Assembly: GCF_043555835.1 (NCBI RefSeq)
Contig: NZ_JBIGHV010000005.1
Location: forward strand, 62,001-126,000
DNA from: Pelomonas parva
GTDB taxonomy: Bacteria; Pseudomonadota; Gammaproteobacteria; Burkholderiales; Burkholderiaceae_C
Direction of reading: 5' to 3'
DNA: 64,000 nt
Position 1 is the first letter of the stretch; every line of letters begins with the position of its first letter. The translations under genes and the position numbers were made by a program. Shown here piece after piece: positions 8,951 through 17,420 of the stretch. The notes beneath the pieces are model-generated. The model saw nothing but the letters and a program-made list of their open reading frames with translations. It ran no database searches and had not been told where the DNA came from.

Positions 8951-11900
8951 TCAATCCTCCAGCAGCGCCGCCAGCGCCTGCGCGTCCAGCGGGCTGGCCT
9001 GTTCGTGGCCTTCCAGCATGCCCTCGGCCAGGCCGCGCTTGTCGCGGTGCAGCTCGATGATGCGCTCCTCCACCGAGCCGGCCGTCACCAGCCGGTAGAC
9101 GGTGACAGGTCTTGCCTGACCCATGCGGTGGGCACGGCCGGCGGCCTGGTCTTCGGCGGCGGGGTTCCACCAGGGGTCGACGATGAGCACGTAGTCGGCC
9201 ATCGTCAGGTTCAGGCCGAAGCCGCCGGCCTTCAGGCTGATCAGGAAGACCTCGCCCTCGCCACGCTGGAAGGCGGCGACGCGCTTGGTCCGCTCGGCCT
9301 GGGGCGTGCTGCCGTCCAGGCGCTGGAAGGGCAGGGCCATCTGCGTCAGGCGCTCGCCCAGCAGGTCCAGGTAGTCGGTGAACTGGCTGAAGACGAGGGC
9401 CTTGTGGCCGCCGTCGACCAGCTCGCGCACGATGCGTTCGAAATCGGCCATCTTGGCGCCCACCAGGCCCAGCTCGGGCGACACCAGGCGCGGGTCGCAG
9501 GCGGCGCGGCGCAGACGCATCAGCTCGGCCAGCACCTGCATGGGCGCGGCGCGTTCGTTGCCTGCGGCGGCCGCGGCCACGGCGGCCTGCGCATCGCGGC
9601 GCAGAGCTTCGAGGAAGTGGCGCTCGGCCTCGCTGGGCTCCACACGGTGGACGATCTCGGTGCGCGGGGGCAGGTCTTGCAGCACCTGCGCCTTGGTCCG
9701 GCGCAGCAGGAAGGGCGCGACGATGCGGCGCAGCCGGGCGCGGGCCGGCGCGTCCTGCTGGCGCTCGATGGGGCCGGCAAAGCGCTCGTTGAACTGCTGC
9801 GGCGTGCCCAGCAGGCCCGGGTTGATGAGATTCATGATGGACCACAGATCGGCCAGCCGGTTCTCCACCGGCGTGCCGGACAAGGCCAGGCGGAAGTCCG
9901 CATCGAACTCGGCGACCGACTTGGCGCGCTTGGTGGTCGCGTTCTTCAGCGCCTGGGCCTCGTCCAGCACCAGCGTGGCCCAGCGGCGCGCGGCGAAGCC
10001 GTCGGCATCGATCTGCGCCAGCGCGTAGCTGGCGACGATGACATCGCCCGGGCCGGCGGCGGCCAGCATGGCGCTGCGGTCAGTGGCTTGGGCGTAGACC
10101 TGCACGGTCAGGCCGGGCGCAAACGCGGCGCACTCGGCCGCCCAGTTGCCACAGACCGACGTGGGCGCCAGCACCAGGGCCGGGCCCTGCGCGCTGCGCT
10201 CGATCAGCAGCGCCAGCGTCTGCACGGTCTTGCCCAGGCCCATGTCGTCGGCCAGGCAGGCGCCGAAGCCGGCGGCGGCCAGGCGGCTCATCCAGGCGTA
10301 GCCCTCGGCCTGGTAGGCACGCAGCTCGGCGCGCAGTGATTTGGGCGTCTGCGGCTGCAGCGCGGCGGCGGCACCGAGCTGGTCCACGCGCGCCCGCCAG
10401 GCCTTGTCGCCGCCCAGGTTGACCCCGGCCAGGCCCTGGTCCAGCCAGGCGGCGCTGGCGTGGGGCAGTTGCAGCTCGCCCTTCTTCGTCTGGGCGAGCG
10501 AATCCAGGTCGCGCAGCTGTTGGCGCAACTGCTCGGACAGCGCCAGGTAGTGCCCCTCGGCCATGCGCACGAAGCGGCTCTTGCTGGCGCGGCTGAGCGA
10601 CAGCAGCTCCTGCAGGCTGACGACGCGGCCTTCTTCGACCTGCACCTCGCCGGTCACGCCCAGCCAGTCGCGGCTGCTGCTGACCTGGATCTGCACGGCC
10701 TCCGCCGCTACCGCCAGCACGCGCACTGGCTTGCCCTTGGGCCAGTCCAGCGCGGCGATTGCGGCCAGGCCGGGCAGGCGCTCGACGGCGGCGAGCGCTT
10801 CTTCAGCATCGGCCAGCAGCCAGGGCTGGTCGGGCGGCTGCTCGGGGTCAAGGAAGGGCAGGGCCTCGATGACGGCGGCGCGGTGACCGGCCTCGGCACC
10901 CAGGTCGCGCTCGGTGGCCAGGCTCACGCCCTCGTGCAGGCACATCAGCCGCGCGCGGCCCAGGCCAGGCGTGACGGCGGGGCCGAAGTCGCCAAAAGGC
11001 TGGGCCACCAGCAGCAGCTGCAGGCCCTCGCCCTGCGGCGTGAGGCGGGCATGCAGGCGGCTGTCGCCTGTCACGCGCTGGCCGGCATCGGCGTCGCTGT
11101 GCAGCTGGAAGTGGCCGGTCAACACCTGCAGCGCCGCGCCCAGCTCGGCGGTGGCGTTGGCCGGCACCTTCCAGCCCTGGCTGACCAGCTCGGCGACGCG
11201 ACGCTGCGTGGGCGTGATGCGGATCAAGCGCGCCCGGCCGGGCCCCTCGCGCAGCACGCGCTGGGTGTTGCGGCGCTCGCGCTCGGCGTCGGCCTGGGCG
11301 CCAAAGAGCATGCCGGCGTGTGGCGGCTCGGCAGCAACCAGCGGCGGGTGCAGGTGGAACTCGAAGGCGTCGTTCGGCGATGTGCCCACGCGGCGGACTT
11401 CCAGCTCCGGCAGGCCCTCGGCAAGCTCGACCCACTGGCCCGGCGCGTCGGCAAACATCAGGTGCGGGTGGCCGATCAGCGCGACCAGGGCCTGGCTCAC
11501 GTCCAGGCGCAGGTCATGCACGCCGGCCCAGGCATCGCGCTCGATGTGGCGCAGCACCAGGTTGTCGCGGCTGCGCTGGGCGCCCTGCTTCTTCAGCTTG
11601 GCCAGCGTCACGGCCTTGAACTTGGTGAGGCCGCGCGCGCTGGTGGTGATCTCCAGCGGCTCCAGCGTGTGCACGCGACCGGCGGCGTCCAGGCTGAGCT
11701 GCCAGGCCAGCTCGGGCTTGGTCGCGGCGCCGGCGGGCTTGCCGTCGTCGCTGAGGGCGGCGATGGCCGCGAGCGCGTCCTGCCAGGCCTGGCGCGGCTG
11801 GCCCAGGAAGTTGGCGATGCGGGTCGGGCCCGCGCCACCCAGCTCCAGGCGCTGCAGAGCGGCGCGCAGGTGGTCGGCCAGCAGTGCCTGATCAGGGCCC

Positions 11901-13186
11901 AGGCCGGCGAGCAGGTGTTGCGCGAGCGCGGGCGTCCAGCCCGGCGCGGGCTTGCCCAGCCAGGCGGCGAGCAGCAGACAGTCCACTTGCTCGGCATCGC
12001 CCGGCGCGCCGGGATGGAAGGCGGCTTCCAGGAAGCTGTCCTCGCCCAGCTTCACGCCGATGCCATGCGCCCACAGCCCCCAGGCCTCGTAGGCCGTCGG
12101 GCTGCGGCTGCCGGACTCGGCAATGGCGTACTTGCGCGCCTGCGCCCAGGCCTTGGGATCGTCCTGGGCCAGCAGGCTCAGCAGGTACAGGCGCGCGGTG
12201 TCCAGCGACAGCGCGTTGCGGCGGCTGCGGCTGGCCGTGTGAATGGCCTTGATGGTGGCCTCGAAGCCGGCGCTGGCCTCGGCCCAGCGGCCGTCGACGA
12301 GGGCGCGCGTGGCCGCCAGCAGCGTCACGCCGGGACCGGCCAGGCCGCGCAGATGTTGCTCGGCACTGTCCAGCTGCAAGGCCAGCATGTCGGCCTCGGC
12401 CAGGCGGGCGCGCATGGGGATGCTGAGGGGCTGGGCGGTGGTCTGCAGCCAGGTGCGCAGTTCGGCGCGTACCGGATGACCGGCCGGCAGCACGTCCAGC
12501 AACTGGCCCAACAGGCCGTCGCGCAGGTCGGCGTCGATCTGGCCCAGCAACTGCGGGCACCAGGGATCGACCAGCGCCTGCACGGCCAGCATGGGGCTGG
12601 ACAGCTCCTGCAGACGCGTGGTGAGCAGCTCGTGGAACTCGGCCGCCGGCATGCCCGAATAAATCATCAGCCGCAGCACCGTGCGCATCTCCTCGGGGCC
12701 GCGGAAGTTGACCCAGCCGATGGGGTCCTGCCAGTCGCCCCGGCCGGAGCCCGACAGCCACAGGCGCTGGCGCCAGTAGCGCTCGTGGCCGGGCGCGGCG
12801 AGCAGGGTCTGCAGGCGTTCGACGTGGTCGGCCAGCGTGACGCGCGTGCCCTTGCCGTGCAGCCCGTCGGCGCGGCCCTGCGCGACGAGGGCTTGCAGGC
12901 CGTCGCGGGTGGCGTAGTGGTCGAAGGTCTCGCCATTGGCGCGCTCGCGGCCGGTCAGCGACAGCCATTGCATGACGGTGTTGATGCTGGCCGTGCCGCC
13001 CAGCAGCAGCAGGGCGTCGAGCAGCGTCTGCAGGTCGGCCTCGGGCAGGGCGGCGGGTGTGGCGAGCTGCTCGGTCCGCTGGGCCGCTGCGGCCGTGCGG
13101 CCTCGGCGCAGCATCTCTTCGGCGGTGACGACGCTGCCATCTGGCAGCTGGAACTTGAGTGAGTTGTCGAGCGGGGAACGGGCCAT
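8951..13186 (-). CDS. Large SNF2-family DEAD/DEAH helicase-like ATPase
   Basis: 1411 residues. The first ~950 residues are an alanine/leucine-rich region without recognised motifs. The SNF2 core follows: motif I ADDMGLGKTVQTLALL near 980, DExH-type motif II LVLDEAQALKN near 1074, motif III LALSGTPVENRLADLWS, then the helicase C domain with ISLKAGGFGLNLTMADYV and motif VI DQAAGRAHRMGQARPV near 1350. Such proteins are ATP-driven double-stranded DNA translocases that remodel protein-nucleic acid complexes; the target here is unknown. The start at 13186 has no evident RBS. It is the first gene of a pair with the DUF2868-like protein. Confidence 0.92.
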   Translation of the reverse strand: MARSPLDNSLKFQLPDGSVVTAEEMLRRGRTAAAAQRTEQLATPAALPEADLQTLLDALLLLGGTASINTVMQWLSLTGRERANGETFDHYATRDGLQALVAQGRADGLHGKGTRVTLADHVERLQTLLAAPGHERYWRQRLWLSGSGRGDWQDPIGWVNFRGPEEMRTVLRLMIYSGMPAAEFHELLTTRLQELSSPMLAVQALVDPWCPQLLGQIDADLRDGLLGQLLDVLPAGHPVRAELRTWLQTTAQPLSIPMRARLAEADMLALQLDSAEQHLRGLAGPGVTLLAATRALVDGRWAEASAGFEATIKAIHTASRSRRNALSLDTARLYLLSLLAQDDPKAWAQARKYAIAESGSRSPTAYEAWGLWAHGIGVKLGEDSFLEAAFHPGAPGDAEQVDCLLLAAWLGKPAPGWTPALAQHLLAGLGPDQALLADHLRAALQRLELGGAGPTRIANFLGQPRQAWQDALAAIAALSDDGKPAGAATKPELAWQLSLDAAGRVHTLEPLEITTSARGLTKFKAVTLAKLKKQGAQRSRDNLVLRHIERDAWAGVHDLRLDVSQALVALIGHPHLMFADAPGQWVELAEGLPELEVRRVGTSPNDAFEFHLHPPLVAAEPPHAGMLFGAQADAERERRNTQRVLREGPGRARLIRITPTQRRVAELVSQGWKVPANATAELGAALQVLTGHFQLHSDADAGQRVTGDSRLHARLTPQGEGLQLLLVAQPFGDFGPAVTPGLGRARLMCLHEGVSLATERDLGAEAGHRAAVIEALPFLDPEQPPDQPWLLADAEEALAAVERLPGLAAIAALDWPKGKPVRVLAVAAEAVQIQVSSSRDWLGVTGEVQVEEGRVVSLQELLSLSRASKSRFVRMAEGHYLALSEQLRQQLRDLDSLAQTKKGELQLPHASAAWLDQGLAGVNLGGDKAWRARVDQLGAAAALQPQTPKSLRAELRAYQAEGYAWMSRLAAAGFGACLADDMGLGKTVQTLALLIERSAQGPALVLAPTSVCGNWAAECAAFAPGLTVQVYAQATDRSAMLAAAGPGDVIVASYALAQIDADGFAARRWATLVLDEAQALKNATTKRAKSVAEFDADFRLALSGTPVENRLADLWSIMNLINPGLLGTPQQFNERFAGPIERQQDAPARARLRRIVAPFLLRRTKAQVLQDLPPRTEIVHRVEPSEAERHFLEALRRDAQAAVAAAAAGNERAAPMQVLAELMRLRRAACDPRLVSPELGLVGAKMADFERIVRELVDGGHKALVFSQFTDYLDLLGERLTQMALPFQRLDGSTPQAERTKRVAAFQRGEGEVFLISLKAGGFGLNLTMADYVLIVDPWWNPAAEDQAAGRAHRMGQARPVTVYRLVTAGSVEERIIELHRDKRGLAEGMLEGHEQASPLDAQALAALLED

Positions 13187-13387
13187 GGGGCGGGATTAGA
13201 TCAGCCCCTCTTGAGGAGCCGGGGTTGGCAGCGCCCGTGTTTCAACGGTAGCGGCAAGCGGCACCCGCCTGCTGCAATTGAAACCATCGCTCGCCTGCGG
13301 GGAACGGCATTGATACCGCCGATCCAGACACTGATCTGCATCGCGACACGTCGTCGTGAACCTTTGCAAACCCTAAGGGAGATCGCC

Positions 13388-13999
13388 ATGTCTTTGCGTC
13401 ACATCCTCATCGGCGCGGTCGCGCTGGCCTGCAGCGCCGCCGCTCAGGCAGGCCTCGTCAGCTACAGCTTCGTCGCCGTTGGCTTTGACGCGGCGGCCGG
13501 CGGAACGCTGACGGGCAGCCTGGTCGTGGACATGGACGCCGCCGACTCGGATGCGCAGCTCACGCGCGGCGCCTACGACAGCGGCGCCAAGCTGTCGGGC
13601 AGCGTGTCGGGCGGCGTGCAGGACGGCAAGGCGTACTCGAACGAGAACAAGCGGATCTTTGTCGACGCGGATATGGACAGCATCTACAGCTTCATCGACC
13701 TGAACGACCCATGGCCGGTTTTCCAGCTGTCGTTGCAGGCCGCACCGGGCGTCGATGCGCTGACGACGGGCGCCATGCCTTACCTGTATCTGGAGGACTT
13801 CCCGGCTCGTCACGAAATCCGCTTCCAGATGCCCGGCGAGGCTCAGTACCGCTACGAAATCACCTCGTTGACGAGCAGGGACCTGCCACCCCGCGATGGT
13901 GCGCATGAGCTGCCGCTGCCGGGTACGGCGCCGCTGGTCATGGCGGGCCTGCTGGGCCTCGGCTGGGCCAGGCGCCGGGCCGCCACGCAGCTGCCTTGA
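13388..13999 (+). CDS. PEP-CTERM-type (VPLPA variant) exported protein
   Basis: 203 residues. A signal peptide (MSLRHILIGAVALACSAAAQA) leads a 150-residue secreted domain I do not recognise, rich in Asp/Ser/Gly. The C-terminus LPLPGTAPLVMAGLLGLGWA followed by RRR fits the VPLPA variant of the exosortase sorting signal. AAGGGAGA lies 8 bases before the ATG. The gene stands alone between the divergent helicase gene and rhlE. The 200 bp upstream hold only a weak sigma-54-like match (see rejected items). Confidence 0.8.
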   Translation: MSLRHILIGAVALACSAAAQAGLVSYSFVAVGFDAAAGGTLTGSLVVDMDAADSDAQLTRGAYDSGAKLSGSVSGGVQDGKAYSNENKRIFVDADMDSIYSFIDLNDPWPVFQLSLQAAPGVDALTTGAMPYLYLEDFPARHEIRFQMPGEAQYRYEITSLTSRDLPPRDGAHELPLPGTAPLVMAGLLGLGWARRRAATQLP

Positions 14000-14047
14000 G
14001 GGCCAGCTGCCGATGTGCGAGCCCTGAGCCGCAGCGGCGGTCGCCCA

Positions 14048-14083
14048 GCAAAAACGGCCTGCCCCGTGAGGGACAGGCCGTGA
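14048..14083 (-). terminator. Intrinsic terminator of rhlE
   Basis: Read on the minus strand, ACGGCCTG and CAGGCCGT (14074-14081 and 14054-14061) form a stem extended by CCC/GGGG around a short loop, directly followed by TTTTTGCTGG. It lies 18 bp past the rhlE stop. Confidence 0.85.
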
Positions 14084-14100
14084 GCGCGGAAGGCGCTGGC

Positions 14101-15612
14101 TCAGCGCTTCGGCTGCGTCAGACGCGGGCCGTTGTTGTGGCGCGGGGCGCCGCCGTTGTTGCCGCGTGCGGGCTGGGCGCCGGCAGCGCGGGGGGCGTGC
14201 TCGGCATGCGGCTTGGGCGCCGTCCGCGCGCCGCCGACGCCGGTGTGGCCACCAGGCTTGCCGCCCGGGCGTCCCTGGCCGTCACGGCCACCGTCGCGCT
14301 GGCCACCACGGCTGTCGCCGCCACGGCCGCCACCGCCGCCGCCGCCACGACCACCACGGCCATTGGCGCCTGCCGGCGGGTTGGGGTTGCGGCCCCGGCT
14401 GCCGTTGGGGTTCAGCACGGTGCGGCCCAGCACGATGGGTTCGGCGCGCTCGTTGGGATCGGGGGCGAAGCCGGCCACGATCTCCTTGGGGATCTCGCGC
14501 TTGATGAGGCGCTCGATGTCCTTCAGGAAGCCGTTCTCGTCCACGCAGACCAGGCTGACCGCCTCGCCCTGGGCGCCGGCACGGCCCGTGCGGCCGATGC
14601 GGTGCACATAGTCCTCGGCCACGTTGGGCAGCTCGAAGTTGACGACGTGGGGCAGCTGGTCAATGTCGATGCCGCGGGCCGCGATGTCGGTCGCCACCAG
14701 GCAGGTCAGGTCGCCGGCCTTGAAGTCGGCCAGCGCCTTGGTGCGGGCACCCTGGCTCTTGTTGCCGTGGATGGCCATGGCGCTGATGCCCTGGTCATTC
14801 AGATAGTCGGTCAGGCGGTTGGCGCCGTGCTTCATGCGCGTGAAGATCAGCACCTGGTGCCAGGGCTGGCCGTCGACGCCACCCTTGATCAGGTGGGCCA
14901 GCAACTCCTTCTTGCGCTCGCGGCCGACCGGGTGGACCTTCTGCGCGATGGCGTCGTTGGTCTGGTTGCGGCGGGCCACTTCGATCAGCGCGGGGGCGTT
15001 GAGCAGCTTGTCGGCGAGGTTCTTGATCTCGTCGCTGAAGGTGGCGCTGAACAGCAGCGACTGCTTCTTGGCCGGCAGCAGGGCCAGCACCTTCTTGATG
15101 TCGTGCACGAAGCCCATGTCGAGCATGCGGTCGGCTTCGTCGAGCACCAGGATCTGCACCTGCGACAGGTCCAGCGTGCCTTGCTGCGCGTGGTCCAGCA
15201 GGCGGCCGGGCGTGGCGACGAGGATGTCGACGCCGTCGCGCAGCTTGTTGATCTGCGGCTGCATGCCGACGCCACCGAACATGACCATGCTCTTGAGCGG
15301 CAGGTACTTGCCGTAGGTCTGCACGCTTTCCTCGACCTGGGCAGCCAGCTCGCGGGTGGGCGTCAGCACGAGGGCGCGGATGGCGATCTTGCCGCGCTTG
15401 TTCAGCACCTTCTCGCCAGTGGACAGGCGGTGCAGCAGCGGCAACGTGAAACCGGCGGTCTTGCCGGTGCCTGTCTGGGCGCCGGCCAGCAGGTCACCAC
15501 CGTTGAGGACGGCGGGAATGGCCTGGGCCTGGATGGGGGTGGGGGTCGTGTAGCCCGCGTCGGCAATGGCGCGCAGCAGGGGCTCGGCGAGGCCGAGAGT
15601 TTCGAAGGTCAT
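14101..15612 (-). CDS. rhlE: DEAD-box ATP-dependent RNA helicase RhlE
   Basis: 503 residues. RhlE remodels RNA structures in ribosome maturation and mRNA decay. In order: FETLGLAEPLLRAI and the Q-motif region YTTPTPIQAQAIP, motif I AGAQTGTGKT near 45, PTRELAAQV, TPGRLLDH, DEADRMLDMGF near 159, FSATF, then C-terminal TDIAARGIDIDQLPHVVNFE and HRIGRTGRAG. After about residue 404 comes a disordered RGG tail (GRGGRGGGGGGGRGG and further Gly/Arg/Asn-rich sequence) typical of the rhlE subgroup and likely to bind RNA or phase-separate. The start MTFETLGL at 15612 follows the family; a longer frame adds 38 unsupported residues. The 144 bp to the upstream binding-protein gene show no clear terminator. 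Confidence 0.95.
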   Translation of the reverse strand: MTFETLGLAEPLLRAIADAGYTTPTPIQAQAIPAVLNGGDLLAGAQTGTGKTAGFTLPLLHRLSTGEKVLNKRGKIAIRALVLTPTRELAAQVEESVQTYGKYLPLKSMVMFGGVGMQPQINKLRDGVDILVATPGRLLDHAQQGTLDLSQVQILVLDEADRMLDMGFVHDIKKVLALLPAKKQSLLFSATFSDEIKNLADKLLNAPALIEVARRNQTNDAIAQKVHPVGRERKKELLAHLIKGGVDGQPWHQVLIFTRMKHGANRLTDYLNDQGISAMAIHGNKSQGARTKALADFKAGDLTCLVATDIAARGIDIDQLPHVVNFELPNVAEDYVHRIGRTGRAGAQGEAVSLVCVDENGFLKDIERLIKREIPKEIVAGFAPDPNERAEPIVLGRTVLNPNGSRGRNPNPPAGANGRGGRGGGGGGGRGGDSRGGQRDGGRDGQGRPGGKPGGHTGVGGARTAPKPHAEHAPRAAGAQPARGNNGGAPRHNNGPRLTQPKR

Positions 15613-15756
15613 CGAGTTGGGGAGTGAGCACGCCTGTTCGCATCGGCTGCCGTTGCAACGGGGAGTCGCAACCAGTCTTCGGGCAGCCGGGCGGCGTGCA
15701 GGGGCTGAAAAGAGAACGCCGCGCAAGACTGAGAATCGCGGCGGATGGCCGGCATT

Positions 15757-17328
15757 CTACGGGGCGGAAACCTTGACCCAGTCGACGCTGAGCCAATTGG
15801 CCGGGGAATGCGGCACGGAGATGCCCGCCTTCATTGCCCAGGGGATGACTTGCCGGTGCAGCGGGATCAGGTTGACCTGCTCGCGGTAGGCCTGCAGTGC
15901 GGCCTTGACGAGGGGCTGGCGCTTGGTCGGGTCGGTCTCGATGCTGGACGCGGCGGCGAGCGCGTCGCCCTTGGCGTTGATGATGCCGCTGTAGTTGGCG
16001 ACGCCCACGCCTTGCTCGCCGCGATTGCGCAGCACGGGGGTCAGCATGACCTCGGCGTCGACGGTGCCGCCGCCCCAGCCGGCCAGGTACAGGCTGGTGT
16101 CGTGCTTCTCGACCTTGGGGAAGAAGAGGGTGCGCGGCATGGCATTGACGCGCACCTTGACCTTCAACTGCGCCCACATGCTGGCCACGGCAACGCAGAG
16201 CTTTTCGTCGTTGATGTAGCGGTTGTTGGGGCAGTCCATCGTCACGTCGAAGCCGTTGGCGTAGCCCGCCTCGGCCATCAGCTTCTTCGCGGCGGCCAGG
16301 TCATAGGGCAGGCGCGTTTCCAGCGCGGGGTCGTTGTAGCCGCCCAGCGGCGACGGCGTCAGCCCGCCGGTCGGGGCCGAGTAGCCCGCCATCAACTTGG
16401 TCTTGATGGCCTGGATGTCGATGGCCTGGTATAGCGCCCGACGCACACGGATGTCCTTGAACGGGTTCTTGCCGTCGGGCGACTTGCCGTGCAGCAGCGT
16501 GTCACGGGTCTGGTCCATGCCGAGAAAGACGAGGCGGTTCTCCAGGCCGTCGACGACCTTGAGCCCGGCCGTGCGGCGCAGCCGCTCGATGTCGCGCGAG
16601 GGCGGGTCCAGCACGAAGTCGATCTCGCCGGTGATCAGCGCGGCGGTACGAGTGGCGTCGTTGCTGACGGGCGTGAAACTGAACTGCTGGACATTGCCCT
16701 CGAACTGGCCCCACCAGTTCGGGTTGCGCTTGTAGGTGGTCCGCACGCCGGGCTGGCGGCTGACGAGCATGAAGGGCCCGGTGCCGTTGGCATTCAGGTT
16801 GGCGTGGCTGTCCTCGCCCTCCTTGAAGTTCAGTGGGCGCGTGACGCGGTTCTGTTCGCACCAGCGCTTGTTCATGATGAGCAGGTTCATCAGGTGCTCG
16901 CCGAAGATGGGATTGGGCTTGGGCAGCACGAACTCGACCGTCAGCGGGTCGATGGCCTTCGGGATGCCCACCGCATTGGCATAGACACGGAACGGCGAGT
17001 TCGGGTCGCGCAGGCGCTGCATCGAGAACACCACGTCCTCGGCGCTGAACGGGCTGCCGTCGTGGAACTTGACCCCGGCGCGCAGCTTCACGCGCCACAG
17101 CAGCGGGTTGACTTGCGTCCACTCGGTGGCCAGCGACGGCACCAGGCTCTGGTCCTTCGCGCGGCGCAGCAGGAACTCGTAGACCTGGTTGTTCAGCGAG
17201 GTCGTCAGCAGCTCGTTCTGCGAGTGCGGGTCCAGGGTCTGCAAGTCGCCCTGGGCGGCCCATCGCAGGGACTGGGCCTGGGCGAGGCTGGTGGCGAGAA
17301 CGAGCAAGGCGGCGAAAAGACGGTGCAT
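15757..17328 (-). CDS. Periplasmic solute-binding protein of a peptide/nickel-type ABC transporter
   Basis: 523 residues, the usual length for SBP family 5. A signal peptide ending AQAQS is followed by family 5 features: LDPHSQNELLTTSLNNQVYEF near the N-terminus, LRAGVKFHDGSPFSAEDVVFS near 80, and NGTGPFMLVS near 180. It should deliver oligopeptides or a similar ligand to a Dpp/Opp-type transporter. No permease or ATPase genes are beside it, so it is an orphan component. GAGGAAG precedes the ATG at good spacing. It is divergent from ettA. Confidence 0.9.
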   Translation of the reverse strand: MHRLFAALLVLATSLAQAQSLRWAAQGDLQTLDPHSQNELLTTSLNNQVYEFLLRRAKDQSLVPSLATEWTQVNPLLWRVKLRAGVKFHDGSPFSAEDVVFSMQRLRDPNSPFRVYANAVGIPKAIDPLTVEFVLPKPNPIFGEHLMNLLIMNKRWCEQNRVTRPLNFKEGEDSHANLNANGTGPFMLVSRQPGVRTTYKRNPNWWGQFEGNVQQFSFTPVSNDATRTAALITGEIDFVLDPPSRDIERLRRTAGLKVVDGLENRLVFLGMDQTRDTLLHGKSPDGKNPFKDIRVRRALYQAIDIQAIKTKLMAGYSAPTGGLTPSPLGGYNDPALETRLPYDLAAAKKLMAEAGYANGFDVTMDCPNNRYINDEKLCVAVASMWAQLKVKVRVNAMPRTLFFPKVEKHDTSLYLAGWGGGTVDAEVMLTPVLRNRGEQGVGVANYSGIINAKGDALAAASSIETDPTKRQPLVKAALQAYREQVNLIPLHRQVIPWAMKAGISVPHSPANWLSVDWVKVSAP

Positions 17329-17370
17329 CTGGCTTCCTCAAATCCGGGCTCGGCGACAATAGCAGGCAAC

Positions 17371-17392
17371 GCAGGCCTCTCCCGGGGCCTGC
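17371..17392. other. Hairpin in the ettA leader
   Basis: GCAGGCC (17371-17377) and GGCCTGC (17386-17392) form a 7-bp stem 28 bp upstream of the ettA start, between the divergent binding-protein and ettA genes. There is no T-run. It may affect ettA translation or be incidental in this GC-rich sequence. Confidence 0.35.
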
Positions 17393-17420
17393 CGCCATTT
17401 CAGCTTCACAGGATTGCCCC

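Noticed and set aside
10460..13162. A 900-codon open frame antisense to the SNF2 helicase gene, and similar long antisense frames at 20532-23447 and 52021-54825
   Set aside because: They mirror well-supported genes with recognisable motifs, have Gln/Arg/Ala-rich compositions typical of high-GC antisense frames, and show no domain.
13226..13243. Sigma-54-like match (TTGGCAGCGCCCGTGTTT) upstream of the second PEP-CTERM gene
   Set aside because: The -24 GG is present but the -12 element reads GT instead of GC at the required spacing. PEP-CTERM genes often use sigma-54 promoters, but this match is too weak to call.
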